From contig NZ_BCWV01000001.1 in assembly GCF_001894765.1 (NCBI RefSeq), positions 62,001-126,000 of the forward strand: a DNA stretch of 64,000 nucleotides, read 5' to 3'. Below, piece after piece: positions 54,988 to 62,683 of the stretch (the first letter of the stretch is position 1; each line of letters opens with the position of its first letter). Below the pieces are notes generated by a model that saw only the letters and a list, made by a program, of their open reading frames with translations, made no database searches and was not told the DNA's origin. Origin of the DNA: Rhodococcoides corynebacterioides NBRC 14404. GTDB taxonomy: Bacteria > Actinomycetota > Actinomycetes > Mycobacteriales > Mycobacteriaceae. A program made the translations under genes and the position numbers.

Positions 54988-55680
54988 ATGCCGGACCGCG
55001 CCGCCGTCGGACACGTCACCGCCCTCGCGTACGTCGCCGCCACCGCCGCCACGGTGCTCGGCGCCGTCACCCACCGCCCGGCGCTGCAGTACGTCGCCAA
55101 GCCGGCGATGATGCCGATCCTCGCCCTGCGCGTCCTGGCGCACGACGATCCGGCCCTCGCGATCGGGCTCGCCGCGGCCACGCTGGGCGACGTCGCGATG
55201 ATCGAGCCCGACGACGATCGACGGGTCCGCCTCGGCGCGTCCGGCTTCGCGGTGATGCACGCGGTGTGGTCGACGCGGTTGTGGCGCACCGGTTCCCGTG
55301 TCCGCCCGGTGGTGGCGGCGACCCGCGCGGCCGGGTGGGCCGGCGGTGTCGCGATCGCCCGACGACGCGCTCCCGGCATGCTGCCCGTCACCGCGACGTA
55401 CGGCGGGCTGGTGGCGACGACGGCCACGCTGGGGGCCGACGGCACCCGCGACGCAGCCGTGGGCTCGACCCTGTTCCTGATCTCCGACGCCCTGGTGTTG
55501 GCTCGCCGGGCCGGCTCTCCCCGCTGGGCCGATGTCCTCGAAGCCGCGGTTCTGGTGACCTATGCCTCGGCGCAATGGCTGCTGGTGCGGGGCTTGTCGG
55601 AGCCCGTCAGAACAGCCGGTCGCCGCTCTCGAGGTCGAGGAGGAACCGCTTCCGGTCGAGACCCCCGGCGAACCCGGTGA
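54988..55680 (+). CDS. YhhN-family membrane protein (lysoplasmalogenase-like)
   Basis: 230-residue membrane protein with about seven short helices, typical of the YhhN/TMEM86 family, whose animal members hydrolyse lysoplasmalogens. Family marks are K-P-A-M-M-P near residue 40 and L-G-D-V-A-M-I near 70, with F-L-I-S-D-A-L late in the chain. The last 25 residues are basic and lie opposite the end of ogt, so the reading frame extends 74 bases into the neighbouring gene. ATG 54988 follows TACGGT by seven bases. Activity in bacteria is unproven. Confidence 0.8.
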   Translation: MPDRAAVGHVTALAYVAATAATVLGAVTHRPALQYVAKPAMMPILALRVLAHDDPALAIGLAAATLGDVAMIEPDDDRRVRLGASGFAVMHAVWSTRLWRTGSRVRPVVAATRAAGWAGGVAIARRRAPGMLPVTATYGGLVATTATLGADGTRDAAVGSTLFLISDALVLARRAGSPRWADVLEAAVLVTYASAQWLLVRGLSEPVRTAGRRSRGRGGTASGRDPRRTR

Positions 55681-56089
55681 GCGAGCCCGACGCACCGATC
55701 ACCCGGTGGCACGGCACCACGATCGACAGCGGGTTGCGACCGTTGGCCGCCGCGACGGCGCGCACCGATCCCGGCCGACCGACGGCCGTCGCCACCTCGG
55801 TGTAGGTCCACGTCGTGCCGTAGGGGATGGTGCGCAGCGCGCCCCAGACGTCGACCTGGAAGTCGGTTCCCGACGGCGCGAGCTCGAGATCGAAGGCGTG
55901 GCGCGTTCCGGCGAAGTACTCCGTGAGCTGGGCGCGGAGGTCGTCGAACCCGGTGTCGTCACGCTCGCCCAGCCGCGCGGGCGCGGGGGCGGGTGCGTGG
56001 GCGGGGAAGTAGAGACCGGTGATCGCGGCGCCGTCGCGGACGGCGGTGAGCGGACCGATCGGGGACTCGACGACGGTGTGGACGGGCAC
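55607..56089 (-). CDS. ogt: Methylated-DNA--protein-cysteine methyltransferase
   Basis: Suicide repair protein removing O6-alkyl groups from guanine. 160 residues. The active-site motif I-V-V-P-C-H-R-V-I is intact, with the helix-turn-helix Arg finger in R-A-V-A-A-A-N-G-R-N-P. GTG 56089 has GGAGGAG upstream. Its 3' end overlaps the converging YhhN gene by 74 bases. Confidence 0.95.
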   Translation of the reverse strand: MPVHTVVESPIGPLTAVRDGAAITGLYFPAHAPAPAPARLGERDDTGFDDLRAQLTEYFAGTRHAFDLELAPSGTDFQVDVWGALRTIPYGTTWTYTEVATAVGRPGSVRAVAAANGRNPLSIVVPCHRVIGASGSLTGFAGGLDRKRFLLDLESGDRLF

Positions 56090-56184
56090 TCGTCTCCTCC
56101 GGTCGTGGCCGGTGCTACTCGGCAGTAAGTTTTCTCGGGCCGAGCTCTGTCGCCCGTGCCGCGCACCCTCTATTGTTCGGAACC

Positions 56185-56973
56185 ATGTCCCAACCTACTG
56201 TCTTCATCACCGGCGCAGCAGCCGGAATCGGCCGTGCCACCGCGCTGACGTACGCCGCCGGAGGCTTCCACGTGGGGGCGTACGACATCGACGAGACGGG
56301 CCTCGCGTCGCTGGCGAAGGAGATCGCCGCCAAGGGCTCGACGTCCACCACGGGATCGCTGGACGTGACCGATCCGGAGCAGTTCGCCGCGCGGCTGAAG
56401 GAGTTCGACGAGGCGTCGGGCGGTCGGTTGGACGTCCTGATCAACAACGCGGGGATCCTGCGCGCGGGCGAGTTCGCCGACCAGGACCTGAAGACCCACC
56501 GGCAGCAGGTGGAGATCAACGTCATGGGCGTGATCCACGGTCTGCACGAGGCGTTTCCGTACCTGAAGAAGACTCGGGGCGCGCAGGTGGTCAACCTCTG
56601 CTCGGCGTCCGCCATCTACGGCCAGCCGGAGCTCGCCACCTACGGCGCCACCAAGTTCGCCGTGCGCGGCCTCACCGAGGCGCTCGACCTCGAGTGGCAC
56701 AAGCACGACATCGCCGTGAAGGCCATGTGGCCGCTGTTCGTGCAGACGGCCATGACCGAGGGCGTGACCACGGGCACCACCGGATCGTTGGGCATCAAGC
56801 TCACGGCGCAGGACGTCGCCGACGCCATCTTCAAGTCGACGCAGCCCGCCAAGCGGATCTACCACAAGGTGCACTTCCCGGTGGGCCTGCCGTCGAAGGC
56901 GCTCTCCATGGGGTCTCGCTTCTCGCCCGTCTGGCTCACCCGCGAGGTCAACCGCCGCCTCTCGCACAGCTGA
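56185..56973 (+). CDS. Short-chain dehydrogenase/reductase
   Basis: 262-residue SDR. The cofactor motif is T-G-A-A-A-G-I-G, followed by N-N-A-G-I, catalytic Ser in C-S-A-S-A, and Tyr and Lys in Y-G-A-T-K. An Asp after strand 2 (Y-D-I-D-E) suggests NAD preference. ATG 56185 follows TATTGT by eight bases; an upstream TTG would add four residues. It is followed three bases later by the SpoU methyltransferase gene, so the two are probably co-transcribed. Substrate unknown. Confidence 0.88.
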   Translation: MSQPTVFITGAAAGIGRATALTYAAGGFHVGAYDIDETGLASLAKEIAAKGSTSTTGSLDVTDPEQFAARLKEFDEASGGRLDVLINNAGILRAGEFADQDLKTHRQQVEINVMGVIHGLHEAFPYLKKTRGAQVVNLCSASAIYGQPELATYGATKFAVRGLTEALDLEWHKHDIAVKAMWPLFVQTAMTEGVTTGTTGSLGIKLTAQDVADAIFKSTQPAKRIYHKVHFPVGLPSKALSMGSRFSPVWLTREVNRRLSHS

Positions 56974-56976
56974 TCG

Positions 56977-57663
56977 GTGGACTCGGACACCCCCGACTCG
57001 AACGGTCCGGACACCGCCGGCGCCACCGAGTGGGGCGAGCATCCGCGCGGCGCGCCGCCGTGGGACGAGGCGCGCGACGGCCCTCGTCCCACCGATCCGC
57101 GCTACGACCCGGAGTTGCTCGACGAGGGTGACCGCCGCAACGTCGTCGACGCCTACCGGTACTGGCGTCGCGAGGCCGTCGTGGCCGACCTGGACTCGCG
57201 TCGTCACCCGTTCGAGGTGGCCATCGAGAACTTCGAGAACGACGCCAACATCGGCACGGTGGTGCGCACGGCCAACGCGTTCGGCGCCGCGGCCGTCCAC
57301 ATCGTCGGACGACGACGATGGAACCGCCGCGGCGCGATGGTCACCGACCGCTACCAGCACCTTCGTCATCACGACGACGTGGCGAGCGTCGTCGCGTACG
57401 CCGGCGAGCACGACCTGGCGGTGGTCGCCGTCGACAACGTGCCGGGGGCCGTTCCGCTCGAGACGACGGATCTGCCGCGGCGGTGCCTGCTGCTCTTCGG
57501 ACAGGAGGGCCCCGGGGTCACCGACGCCGCACGGGAGGGTGCGCGACTGACGGTGTCCATCGCCCAGTTCGGCTCGACCCGCAGCATCAACGCGGGCGTC
57601 GCCGCGGGAATCGCGATGCACGCCTGGGTTCGGCAGCACGCCGACCTCGGCCGCGCCTGGTAG
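56977..57663 (+). CDS. SpoU/TrmH-family RNA methyltransferase (Rv0380c-like)
   Basis: 228-residue SPOUT methyltransferase, a second one beside RlmB. The acidic N-terminal extension (about 60 residues) is followed by the SpoU domain: N-F-x-N-D-A-N-I-G-T-V-V-R-T (motif 1), L-L-L-F-G-Q-E-G-P-G (motif 2) and S-I-A-Q-F-G-S-T-R-S-I-N-A-G (motif 3). No L30e-like substrate domain is present, unlike RlmB, so the target is probably a tRNA or a different rRNA site. GTG 56977 is the only reasonable start after the dehydrogenase stop. Confidence 0.88.
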   Translation: MDSDTPDSNGPDTAGATEWGEHPRGAPPWDEARDGPRPTDPRYDPELLDEGDRRNVVDAYRYWRREAVVADLDSRRHPFEVAIENFENDANIGTVVRTANAFGAAAVHIVGRRRWNRRGAMVTDRYQHLRHHDDVASVVAYAGEHDLAVVAVDNVPGAVPLETTDLPRRCLLLFGQEGPGVTDAAREGARLTVSIAQFGSTRSINAGVAAGIAMHAWVRQHADLGRAW

Positions 57664-57702
57664 CCGACCGACCCCGTCCGGGCTGCTGGCAAGATCGACG
57701 GC

Positions 57703-58803
57703 ATGCACGACAGTTGGTCCCTCCGCGCGGACGCCGCCGAGGAGGCCGTGATCTCCCGCCACGTCCGTCGGCTGTGGGGACTGCCGGGTACCGCGTTGGG
57801 AGTGGTCGCCTGGCCGCCCGTCCGTCGGGAACGCGTGTTCGCCCGGTGGCACTACTGGTGGCAGGCACACCTGATCGACAATCTCGTCGACGCCGAGGAG
57901 CGAGCGCCCACCGCGCGCCGCCGTCGTCGTCTCGCTCGCGTCGCGCGGGCGCATCGCGTCCGGAACATGACCGGCTGGACCAACTCCTACTACGACGACA
58001 TGGCGTGGCTCGGCCTCGCCCTCGAGCGCGCCCAGCGGCTGCACCTCGTCGACAACCGCCGCGCCATCGCCGATCTCGAGACCGAGCTGTTCGAGGCATG
58101 GGACCCCGCCCACGGCGGCGGGATCCGCTGGTCGAAGAAGAGCGACTTCTACAACGTCCCCGCCAACGGCCCGGCCGCGATCTTCCTCGCCCGCACCGGG
58201 AAACCGTGGCGCGCCCAGGCGATGGCCGACTGGATGGACGCCACCCTGATCGACCCGACGACCCATCTGGTGCTCGACGGCATCCACGCGGACGGGCGCC
58301 TCGAGACTCCCGTCTACAGCTACTGCCAGGGCGTCGTCCTCGGCGCGGAGACGGAACTGGCCGTACGCGTCGGCGACGACCGCCACCGCGAGCGCGTGCA
58401 CCGACTGGTCGACGCGGTCGCCGACCACCTCACCGAGCGAGGCGTGATCACCGGCGGTGGCGGCGGCGACGGGGGACTGTTCAACGGCATCCTCGCCCGC
58501 TACCTGTCCCTCGTGGCGACGTCGCTGCCCGGCGACACCGACGACGACGAGCGGGCGCGCGCCACCGCGAAGGACATCGTGCTCGCCTCCGCGGACGCCG
58601 CCTGGCAGAACTGCCTCTCCATCGAGGGGCTACCGCTCTTCGGGCACGACTGGACCTCGGTGGCGACGCTGCCGTCCTACGGTGCGCCGATCGCGCGGTT
58701 CGCCGGTGGCACCGTGCTGTCGTCCGGCGTCCCCGAACGCGATCTGTCGGTCCAACTCGGCGGATGGATGGTGCTCGAGGCCGCAGCCCGCGTGGAACCC
58801 TGA
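57703..58803 (+). CDS. GH76-family glycoside hydrolase (alpha-1,6-mannanase-like)
   Basis: 366-residue (alpha/alpha)6-barrel enzyme of family GH76, which cleaves alpha-1,6-mannan backbones. The paired catalytic aspartates are in Y-Y-D-D-M-A-W near residue 98. Aromatic residues lining the cleft (W-H-Y-W-W-Q, Y-S-Y-C-Q-G) are present. There is no signal peptide, as for the equivalent M. tuberculosis Rv0365c, so the enzyme seems cytoplasmic, which is odd for a mannan hydrolase in an organism with lipomannan outside. Its ATG follows CAAGAT by eight bases. A 25-bp tandem repeat follows. Confidence 0.87.
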   Translation: MHDSWSLRADAAEEAVISRHVRRLWGLPGTALGVVAWPPVRRERVFARWHYWWQAHLIDNLVDAEERAPTARRRRRLARVARAHRVRNMTGWTNSYYDDMAWLGLALERAQRLHLVDNRRAIADLETELFEAWDPAHGGGIRWSKKSDFYNVPANGPAAIFLARTGKPWRAQAMADWMDATLIDPTTHLVLDGIHADGRLETPVYSYCQGVVLGAETELAVRVGDDRHRERVHRLVDAVADHLTERGVITGGGGGDGGLFNGILARYLSLVATSLPGDTDDDERARATAKDIVLASADAAWQNCLSIEGLPLFGHDWTSVATLPSYGAPIARFAGGTVLSSGVPERDLSVQLGGWMVLEAAARVEP

Positions 58804-58810
58804 CGACCCG

Positions 58811-58920
58811 TCACGCGTCGGCAGCATCACGACGCTCACGCGTCGGCAACATCACGACGCTCACGCGTCGGCAACATCACGACGCTCACGCGTCGGCAAC
58901 ATCACGACGCTCACGCGTCG
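58811..58920. repeat. 25-bp tandem repeat, four full units plus ten bases
   Basis: Units start at 58811, 58836, 58861 and 58886; units 2-4 are identical and unit 1 differs at one base. Each contains GCGTCG and CGACGC around a nine-base loop, so every unit can fold. The final ten bases are the stop and last codons of the DedA gene on the minus strand, so the array appears to have grown out of that gene's 3' end. Confidence 0.9.
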
Positions 58921-59582
58921 ATGTCGTGGACCTCGGTCGTCACCGCCGGCCGCCGCATCTCCTTGCGGTACTGGTAGATCCCGAACGCCGTGCCCAGCAC
59001 GATGGAGACGATCATCAGGGTCAGCACGGTCGGGAACAGCCACGGCACCCGGTCGAGCCACGATCCGAAGTAGAAGCCGAGCAGCAGCAGCACCGGCGCC
59101 CAGATGAGGGCGCCGAGAGTGCTGGCGACGGTGTAGCGACGGTGGTTCATGTTGCCGGCGCCCGCGACCATCGGGCACAGCGTGCGCACCCACGGAATCC
59201 ACCGCGCCACCAGCACGGCCCAGAACCCGTGCCGCTCGAGCAGGCGGTTGACCTTCTCGAGGTTCTCGACGTTGATGTACTTGCCGTTCTTGCGCGCGAC
59301 CAGCCGGTGACCGGTGCGTTTGCCGATGACGTACCCCACCTGGTTGCCCACGATCGCCGCAAGGAACGCACCCGCCGACAGCCCCCAGACGTGCGAGACA
59401 CCCGAGGCGTGCCCGGCCAGGCCGATGCCGGCGGTGATGAGCAGCGAGTCGCCGGGCAGGAACAGGCCCAGGATGACCGCGCACTCGAGGAACACGAAGG
59501 ACACCACGATCAGCCAGACCAACGTCGGGCCGGCGGACTCGAGGAAGCCGAGTCCGCCCGAGGCGAGAACGTCCTGCGTCAT
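58911..59582 (-). CDS. DedA-family membrane protein, first of two (SNARE-associated Golgi fold)
   Basis: 223-residue DedA protein. Hydrophobic re-entrant and transmembrane segments run through the chain. The family motifs are E-C-A-V-I-L-G-L-F-L-P-G-D-S-L-L near residue 33, G-x-x-x-G-Y-x-I-G near 75, and a conserved R-W-I-P-W-V-R-T near 130. DedA proteins flip undecaprenyl phosphate or phosphatidylethanolamine in known cases. ATG 59582 begins eight bases after the stop of the second dedA gene, so the two form an operon. Its stop codon lies in the 25-bp repeat array. Confidence 0.9.
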   Translation of the reverse strand: MTQDVLASGGLGFLESAGPTLVWLIVVSFVFLECAVILGLFLPGDSLLITAGIGLAGHASGVSHVWGLSAGAFLAAIVGNQVGYVIGKRTGHRLVARKNGKYINVENLEKVNRLLERHGFWAVLVARWIPWVRTLCPMVAGAGNMNHRRYTVASTLGALIWAPVLLLLGFYFGSWLDRVPWLFPTVLTLMIVSIVLGTAFGIYQYRKEMRRPAVTTEVHDIDA

Positions 59583-59590
59583 CGACCCGG

Positions 59591-60391
59591 TCAGCTCGCG
59601 CCGTCGGGACGGGCGGGCGACTGCGGTGCGGCCGGAGTGGACGGCGCCGAATCGGTGGACGACCACGTGGAGGGCTCGACCTTGCCGTCGAGCTTGCCGT
59701 CGAACGCGTCGACGGCCTCACCGAGCGGGGTGCGCCGCGAGGAGATCAGGCGTTTGCCCACCTCCCACGCGATGGGCAGCACCGAGACGGCCACGATGAG
59801 CAGGAAGATGATGTCGACGTTCTCGCGGATGAACGCGATCTGCCCCAGCAGGTAGCCCAGCAGCGTGACGCCCGCGCCCCAGACGATGCCGCCGACGACG
59901 TTGTAGGTGATGAAGACCCGGTAGCGCATGGCGGACGCGCCCGCGACCACCGGGGCGAACGTGCGCACGATCGGGACGAAGCGGGCCAGGAAGATGGTGA
60001 TCGGGCCGTGCTTCTCGAAGAACGCGTGCGACTCGTCGATGTACTTCTTCTTGAGGAAGCGCGCGTCGTCGTGGAACAGGCCGGTGCCGGCCTTCCTGCC
60101 GATGAAGTACCCGGCCTGATCGCCGAGGATCGCGGCGATGGGAATGGTCACCATCAGCACCCACAGGGGTGCGAACGGCGCCACCTCGGTGGACTTCGAC
60201 GCCGCGATGAGTCCGGCCGTGAACAGCAGTGAATCGCCCGGGAGCAGCGGGAACAGCAGTCCCGACTCGATGAAGACCACCAGCAGCAGACCCACCAACA
60301 CCCAGGTACCGAACGAGTTCAGCAGGTTGACCGGGTCGAGGAACCCCGGCAGCAGGGCGAGGTCGGTCGTGGAGGCGGCCAGGGTATGCAC
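59591..60391 (-). CDS. DedA-family membrane protein, second of two (Rv0364-like)
   Basis: 266-residue DedA paralogue. The motifs are E-S-G-L-L-F-P-L-L-P-G-D-S-L-L near residue 43, G-D-Q-A-G-Y-F-I-G near 90 and R-F-V-P-I-V-R-T-F-A-P near 140. The C-terminal cytoplasmic tail of about 60 residues is Ser/Pro/Ala-rich and absent from the first copy. GTG 60391 is preferred because TAGGGT ends seven bases before it. It diverges from fba. Position beside fba matches M. tuberculosis Rv0364. Confidence 0.9.
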   Translation of the reverse strand: MHTLAASTTDLALLPGFLDPVNLLNSFGTWVLVGLLLVVFIESGLLFPLLPGDSLLFTAGLIAASKSTEVAPFAPLWVLMVTIPIAAILGDQAGYFIGRKAGTGLFHDDARFLKKKYIDESHAFFEKHGPITIFLARFVPIVRTFAPVVAGASAMRYRVFITYNVVGGIVWGAGVTLLGYLLGQIAFIRENVDIIFLLIVAVSVLPIAWEVGKRLISSRRTPLGEAVDAFDGKLDGKVEPSTWSSTDSAPSTPAAPQSPARPDGAS

Positions 60392-60484
60392 GGCGACAAC
60401 CCTACCGGCGTGCGCGACCGACAGCGCCCTGCGCGTGGACTCACAGCGGACTCTCAGCGGGGCTCGCAGCACCCCCGCGCGCTC

Positions 60485-60496
60485 TACCGACGGGTA
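60485..60496. promoter_or_regulatory. TACC-N4-GGTA palindrome upstream of fba
   Basis: CTACC and GGTAG enclose GACG. It resembles the tandem pair at 44614-44637 upstream of the carboxylase. It lies in the 202-base divergent region between dedA and fba, about 100 bases before each start. Confidence 0.4.
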
Positions 60497-60593
60497 GGTC
60501 GGGCGCAGGGCGAACCCGCGTCGGCCGGTCTTGCCATACTGCTACCGAGGCACCCGACCCGAGGTGCTCCCGCTCACCGTGGAGGTTTCTTCC

Positions 60594-61631
60594 GTGCCGA
60601 TCGCCACTCCCGAGGTCTACGCCGAGATGCTCGGCCGCGCCAAGGAACATTCGTTCGCCTTCCCCGCCATCAACTGCGTGGGATCCGAGTCGATCAACGC
60701 CGCCATCAAGGGCTTCGCCGACGCCGGGAGCGACGGGATCATCCAGTTCTCCACCGGTGGCGCGGAGTTCGGGTCGGGCCTCGGCGTGAAGGACATGGTG
60801 ACCGGTGCGGTGGCGTTGGCCGAGTTCGCGCACGTCGTCGCCGCGAAGTACGACGTCACCATCGCGCTGCACACCGATCACTGCCCCAAGGACAAGCTGG
60901 ACACCTACGTGCGTCCGCTCATCGCGATCTCGCAGGAGCGTGTCGACGCCGGTAAGAATCCGCTGTTCCAGTCCCACATGTGGGACGGCTCCGCGGTCCC
61001 GATCGACGAGAACCTCGAGATCGCGAAGGACCTGCTGGCCAAGGCCGCGGCCGCGCGCATCATCCTCGAGATCGAGATCGGTGTGGTCGGCGGTGAGGAG
61101 GACGGCGTCGAGGCCGAGATCAACGACAAGCTCTACACCTCGAACGAGGACTTCCTGAAGACGGTCGAGGCGCTGGGCGCCGGCGACGCCGGGTCGCGCT
61201 ACCTGCTGGCCGCCACCTTCGGCAACGTCCACGGTGTGTACAAGCCGGGCAACGTGAAGCTGAAGCCGTCCGTGCTGGCCGACGGCCAGAAGGTCGCCAC
61301 CGACAAGCTCGGCCTGCCCGCCGGCTCGAAGCCGTTCGATTTCGTCTTCCACGGCGGATCGGGCTCGGCCAAGAGCGAGATCGAGGAAGCCCTCGAGTAC
61401 GGCGTCGTGAAGATGAACGTCGACACCGACACCCAGTACGCCTTCTCGCGCCCCATCGCCGGGCACTTCTTCACCAACTACGACGGCGTCCTCAAGGTCG
61501 ACGGCGAGGTCGGCAACAAGAAGACCTACGACCCGCGCAGCTACCTCAAGAAGGCCGAGGCCGGTATGACGGCGCGCGTCGTCGAGGCGTGCAACGACCT
61601 GAAGTCGGCCGGGCGCAGCGTGTCCGCCTGA
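60594..61631 (+). CDS. fba: Fructose-bisphosphate aldolase, class II
   Basis: Zinc aldolase of glycolysis and gluconeogenesis. 345 residues, one more than the M. tuberculosis enzyme, with the same N-terminus P-I-A-T-P-E-V-Y-A-E-M-L. Zinc ligands and active-site motifs are L-H-T-D-H-C-P-K, E-I-G-V-V-G-G-E, T-F-G-N-V-H-G and F-V-F-H-G-G-S-G-S. GTG 60594 has GGAGG upstream; the longer opening lacks family similarity. It converges with the Rv0361-like gene with one base between stops. Confidence 0.97.
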   Translation: MPIATPEVYAEMLGRAKEHSFAFPAINCVGSESINAAIKGFADAGSDGIIQFSTGGAEFGSGLGVKDMVTGAVALAEFAHVVAAKYDVTIALHTDHCPKDKLDTYVRPLIAISQERVDAGKNPLFQSHMWDGSAVPIDENLEIAKDLLAKAAAARIILEIEIGVVGGEEDGVEAEINDKLYTSNEDFLKTVEALGAGDAGSRYLLAATFGNVHGVYKPGNVKLKPSVLADGQKVATDKLGLPAGSKPFDFVFHGGSGSAKSEIEEALEYGVVKMNVDTDTQYAFSRPIAGHFFTNYDGVLKVDGEVGNKKTYDPRSYLKKAEAGMTARVVEACNDLKSAGRSVSA

Positions 61632-61632
61632 G

Positions 61633-62154
61633 TCAGGCGCAGACCTTCCAGGTCTCGTCCTCGAGGGCCAGGTCGAAGGTCCGCGGGGAGGGAGCGGTCT
61701 CGTTCCCCCCGCGGGCCGTCACCTGCGCGATGGCGGTGGTGACGTCGGGTGCCTCGGCCGGCGTGATCTGGATGGTGTCGACGCTCAGGACGTCGGGAAT
61801 CGATCCCGACGCCACCGCGGCGTCGTGCGTCGCGGCGAAGTCCTCGTCGGAGATGCCGCCGTAGAACGACGCCAGGGGTCCGCAGGTGCCGGACCGCAGA
61901 GCGGCGAGATCGCCGTCGCGCAATGCCGTCGTGAAGTCGTCGATCGCGACGCGGATGCGGTCCTCGTCGGAGGCCCCGGTCGTCGTCGACCCGCCGCGCA
62001 GCAGGGCGAACGCGACGACGCCGCCGATCGCGACCGCCACGACGAGCAGCGCCGCGACCCATCGGCCGATCGGACGACGCGTCCGCGGCTCGCGGGCGGG
62101 CTCGCGCGGCGGAATGTACTGCGGCCGGGCCGGTGGTGGGGTACTGGACGACAC
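61633..62154 (-). CDS. Membrane-anchored conserved protein (Rv0361-like)
   Basis: 173-residue protein: a Pro/Arg-rich cytoplasmic N-terminus of about 35 residues, one transmembrane helix (about 33-55), and an extracellular domain of about 105 residues with two cysteines (G-T-C-G-P near 92 and a C-terminal C-A). The domain looks like an NTF2/SnoaL-type alpha+beta fold. GTG 62154 is preferred because TAAGCT ends seven bases before it. It diverges from the DUF3151 gene. Position matches M. tuberculosis Rv0361. Function unknown. Confidence 0.72.
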   Translation of the reverse strand: MSSSTPPPARPQYIPPREPAREPRTRRPIGRWVAALLVVAVAIGGVVAFALLRGGSTTTGASDEDRIRVAIDDFTTALRDGDLAALRSGTCGPLASFYGGISDEDFAATHDAAVASGSIPDVLSVDTIQITPAEAPDVTTAIAQVTARGGNETAPSPRTFDLALEDETWKVCA

Positions 62155-62234
62155 GCCCCGCAGCTTAACTTTCACGGTGCCGCCGGCCGTGCACGCGCGC
62201 TCGTCGGCGACGGGTGTCGTGGGAGACTGCACCC

Positions 62235-62651
62235 ATGACGTCCTTCGGAGATCTGCTCGGACCGCAGCCCACCTTGCTTCCCGGTGACGACGAAGCCGAG
62301 TCGCTGTTGCTCAATCACACCGCCCCCGAGGAGGTGGCGGCCGCCCACCCGACGGCGTCGATCGCGTGGGCGTACCTCGCCGAGGCCGCGCTGGCCGACG
62401 AGCGCACGATCACCGCCTACGCCTACGCCCGCACCGGGTATCACCGTGGCCTGGACCAGCTCCGTCGCAACGGGTGGAAGGGCTTCGGTCCGGTGCCCTA
62501 CAGCCACGAGCCGAACCGCGGATTCCTGCGCTGTGTCGCGGTGCTCGCCCGTGCCGCGCAGGCCATCGGGGAGACCGACGAGTACGCCCGCTGCCTCGAC
62601 CTGCTCGAGGATTGCGATCCGCGCGCCGCGGACGAGCTCGGCGTCGGCTAG
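62235..62651 (+). CDS. DUF3151 family protein (Rv0360c-like)
   Basis: 138-residue soluble protein of DUF3151, a family found almost only in actinobacteria and usually near fba. The pattern L-L-G-P-Q-P-T-L-L-P at the start, then A-Y-A-Y-A-R-T-G-Y-H-R-G-L-D-Q-L-R-R-N-G-W and N-R-G-F-L-R near the middle, is diagnostic. It looks helical, perhaps TPR-like. ATG 62235 follows GAGACT by six bases. No function is known. Confidence 0.88.
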   Translation: MTSFGDLLGPQPTLLPGDDEAESLLLNHTAPEEVAAAHPTASIAWAYLAEAALADERTITAYAYARTGYHRGLDQLRRNGWKGFGPVPYSHEPNRGFLRCVAVLARAAQAIGETDEYARCLDLLEDCDPRAADELGVG

Positions 62652-62683
62652 GTCGCGCTGCCGCACATGAGACTGTCATCGCC

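Noticed and set aside
53365-55695. 776-codon minus-strand frame over the MFS and YhhN genes
   Set aside because: Out of frame with the MFS transporter, no hydrophobic or domain pattern, and contradicted by the well-formed genes in the same stretch.
58811-58920. CRISPR-like array
   Set aside because: Units are directly tandem with no spacers, and no cas gene is present.
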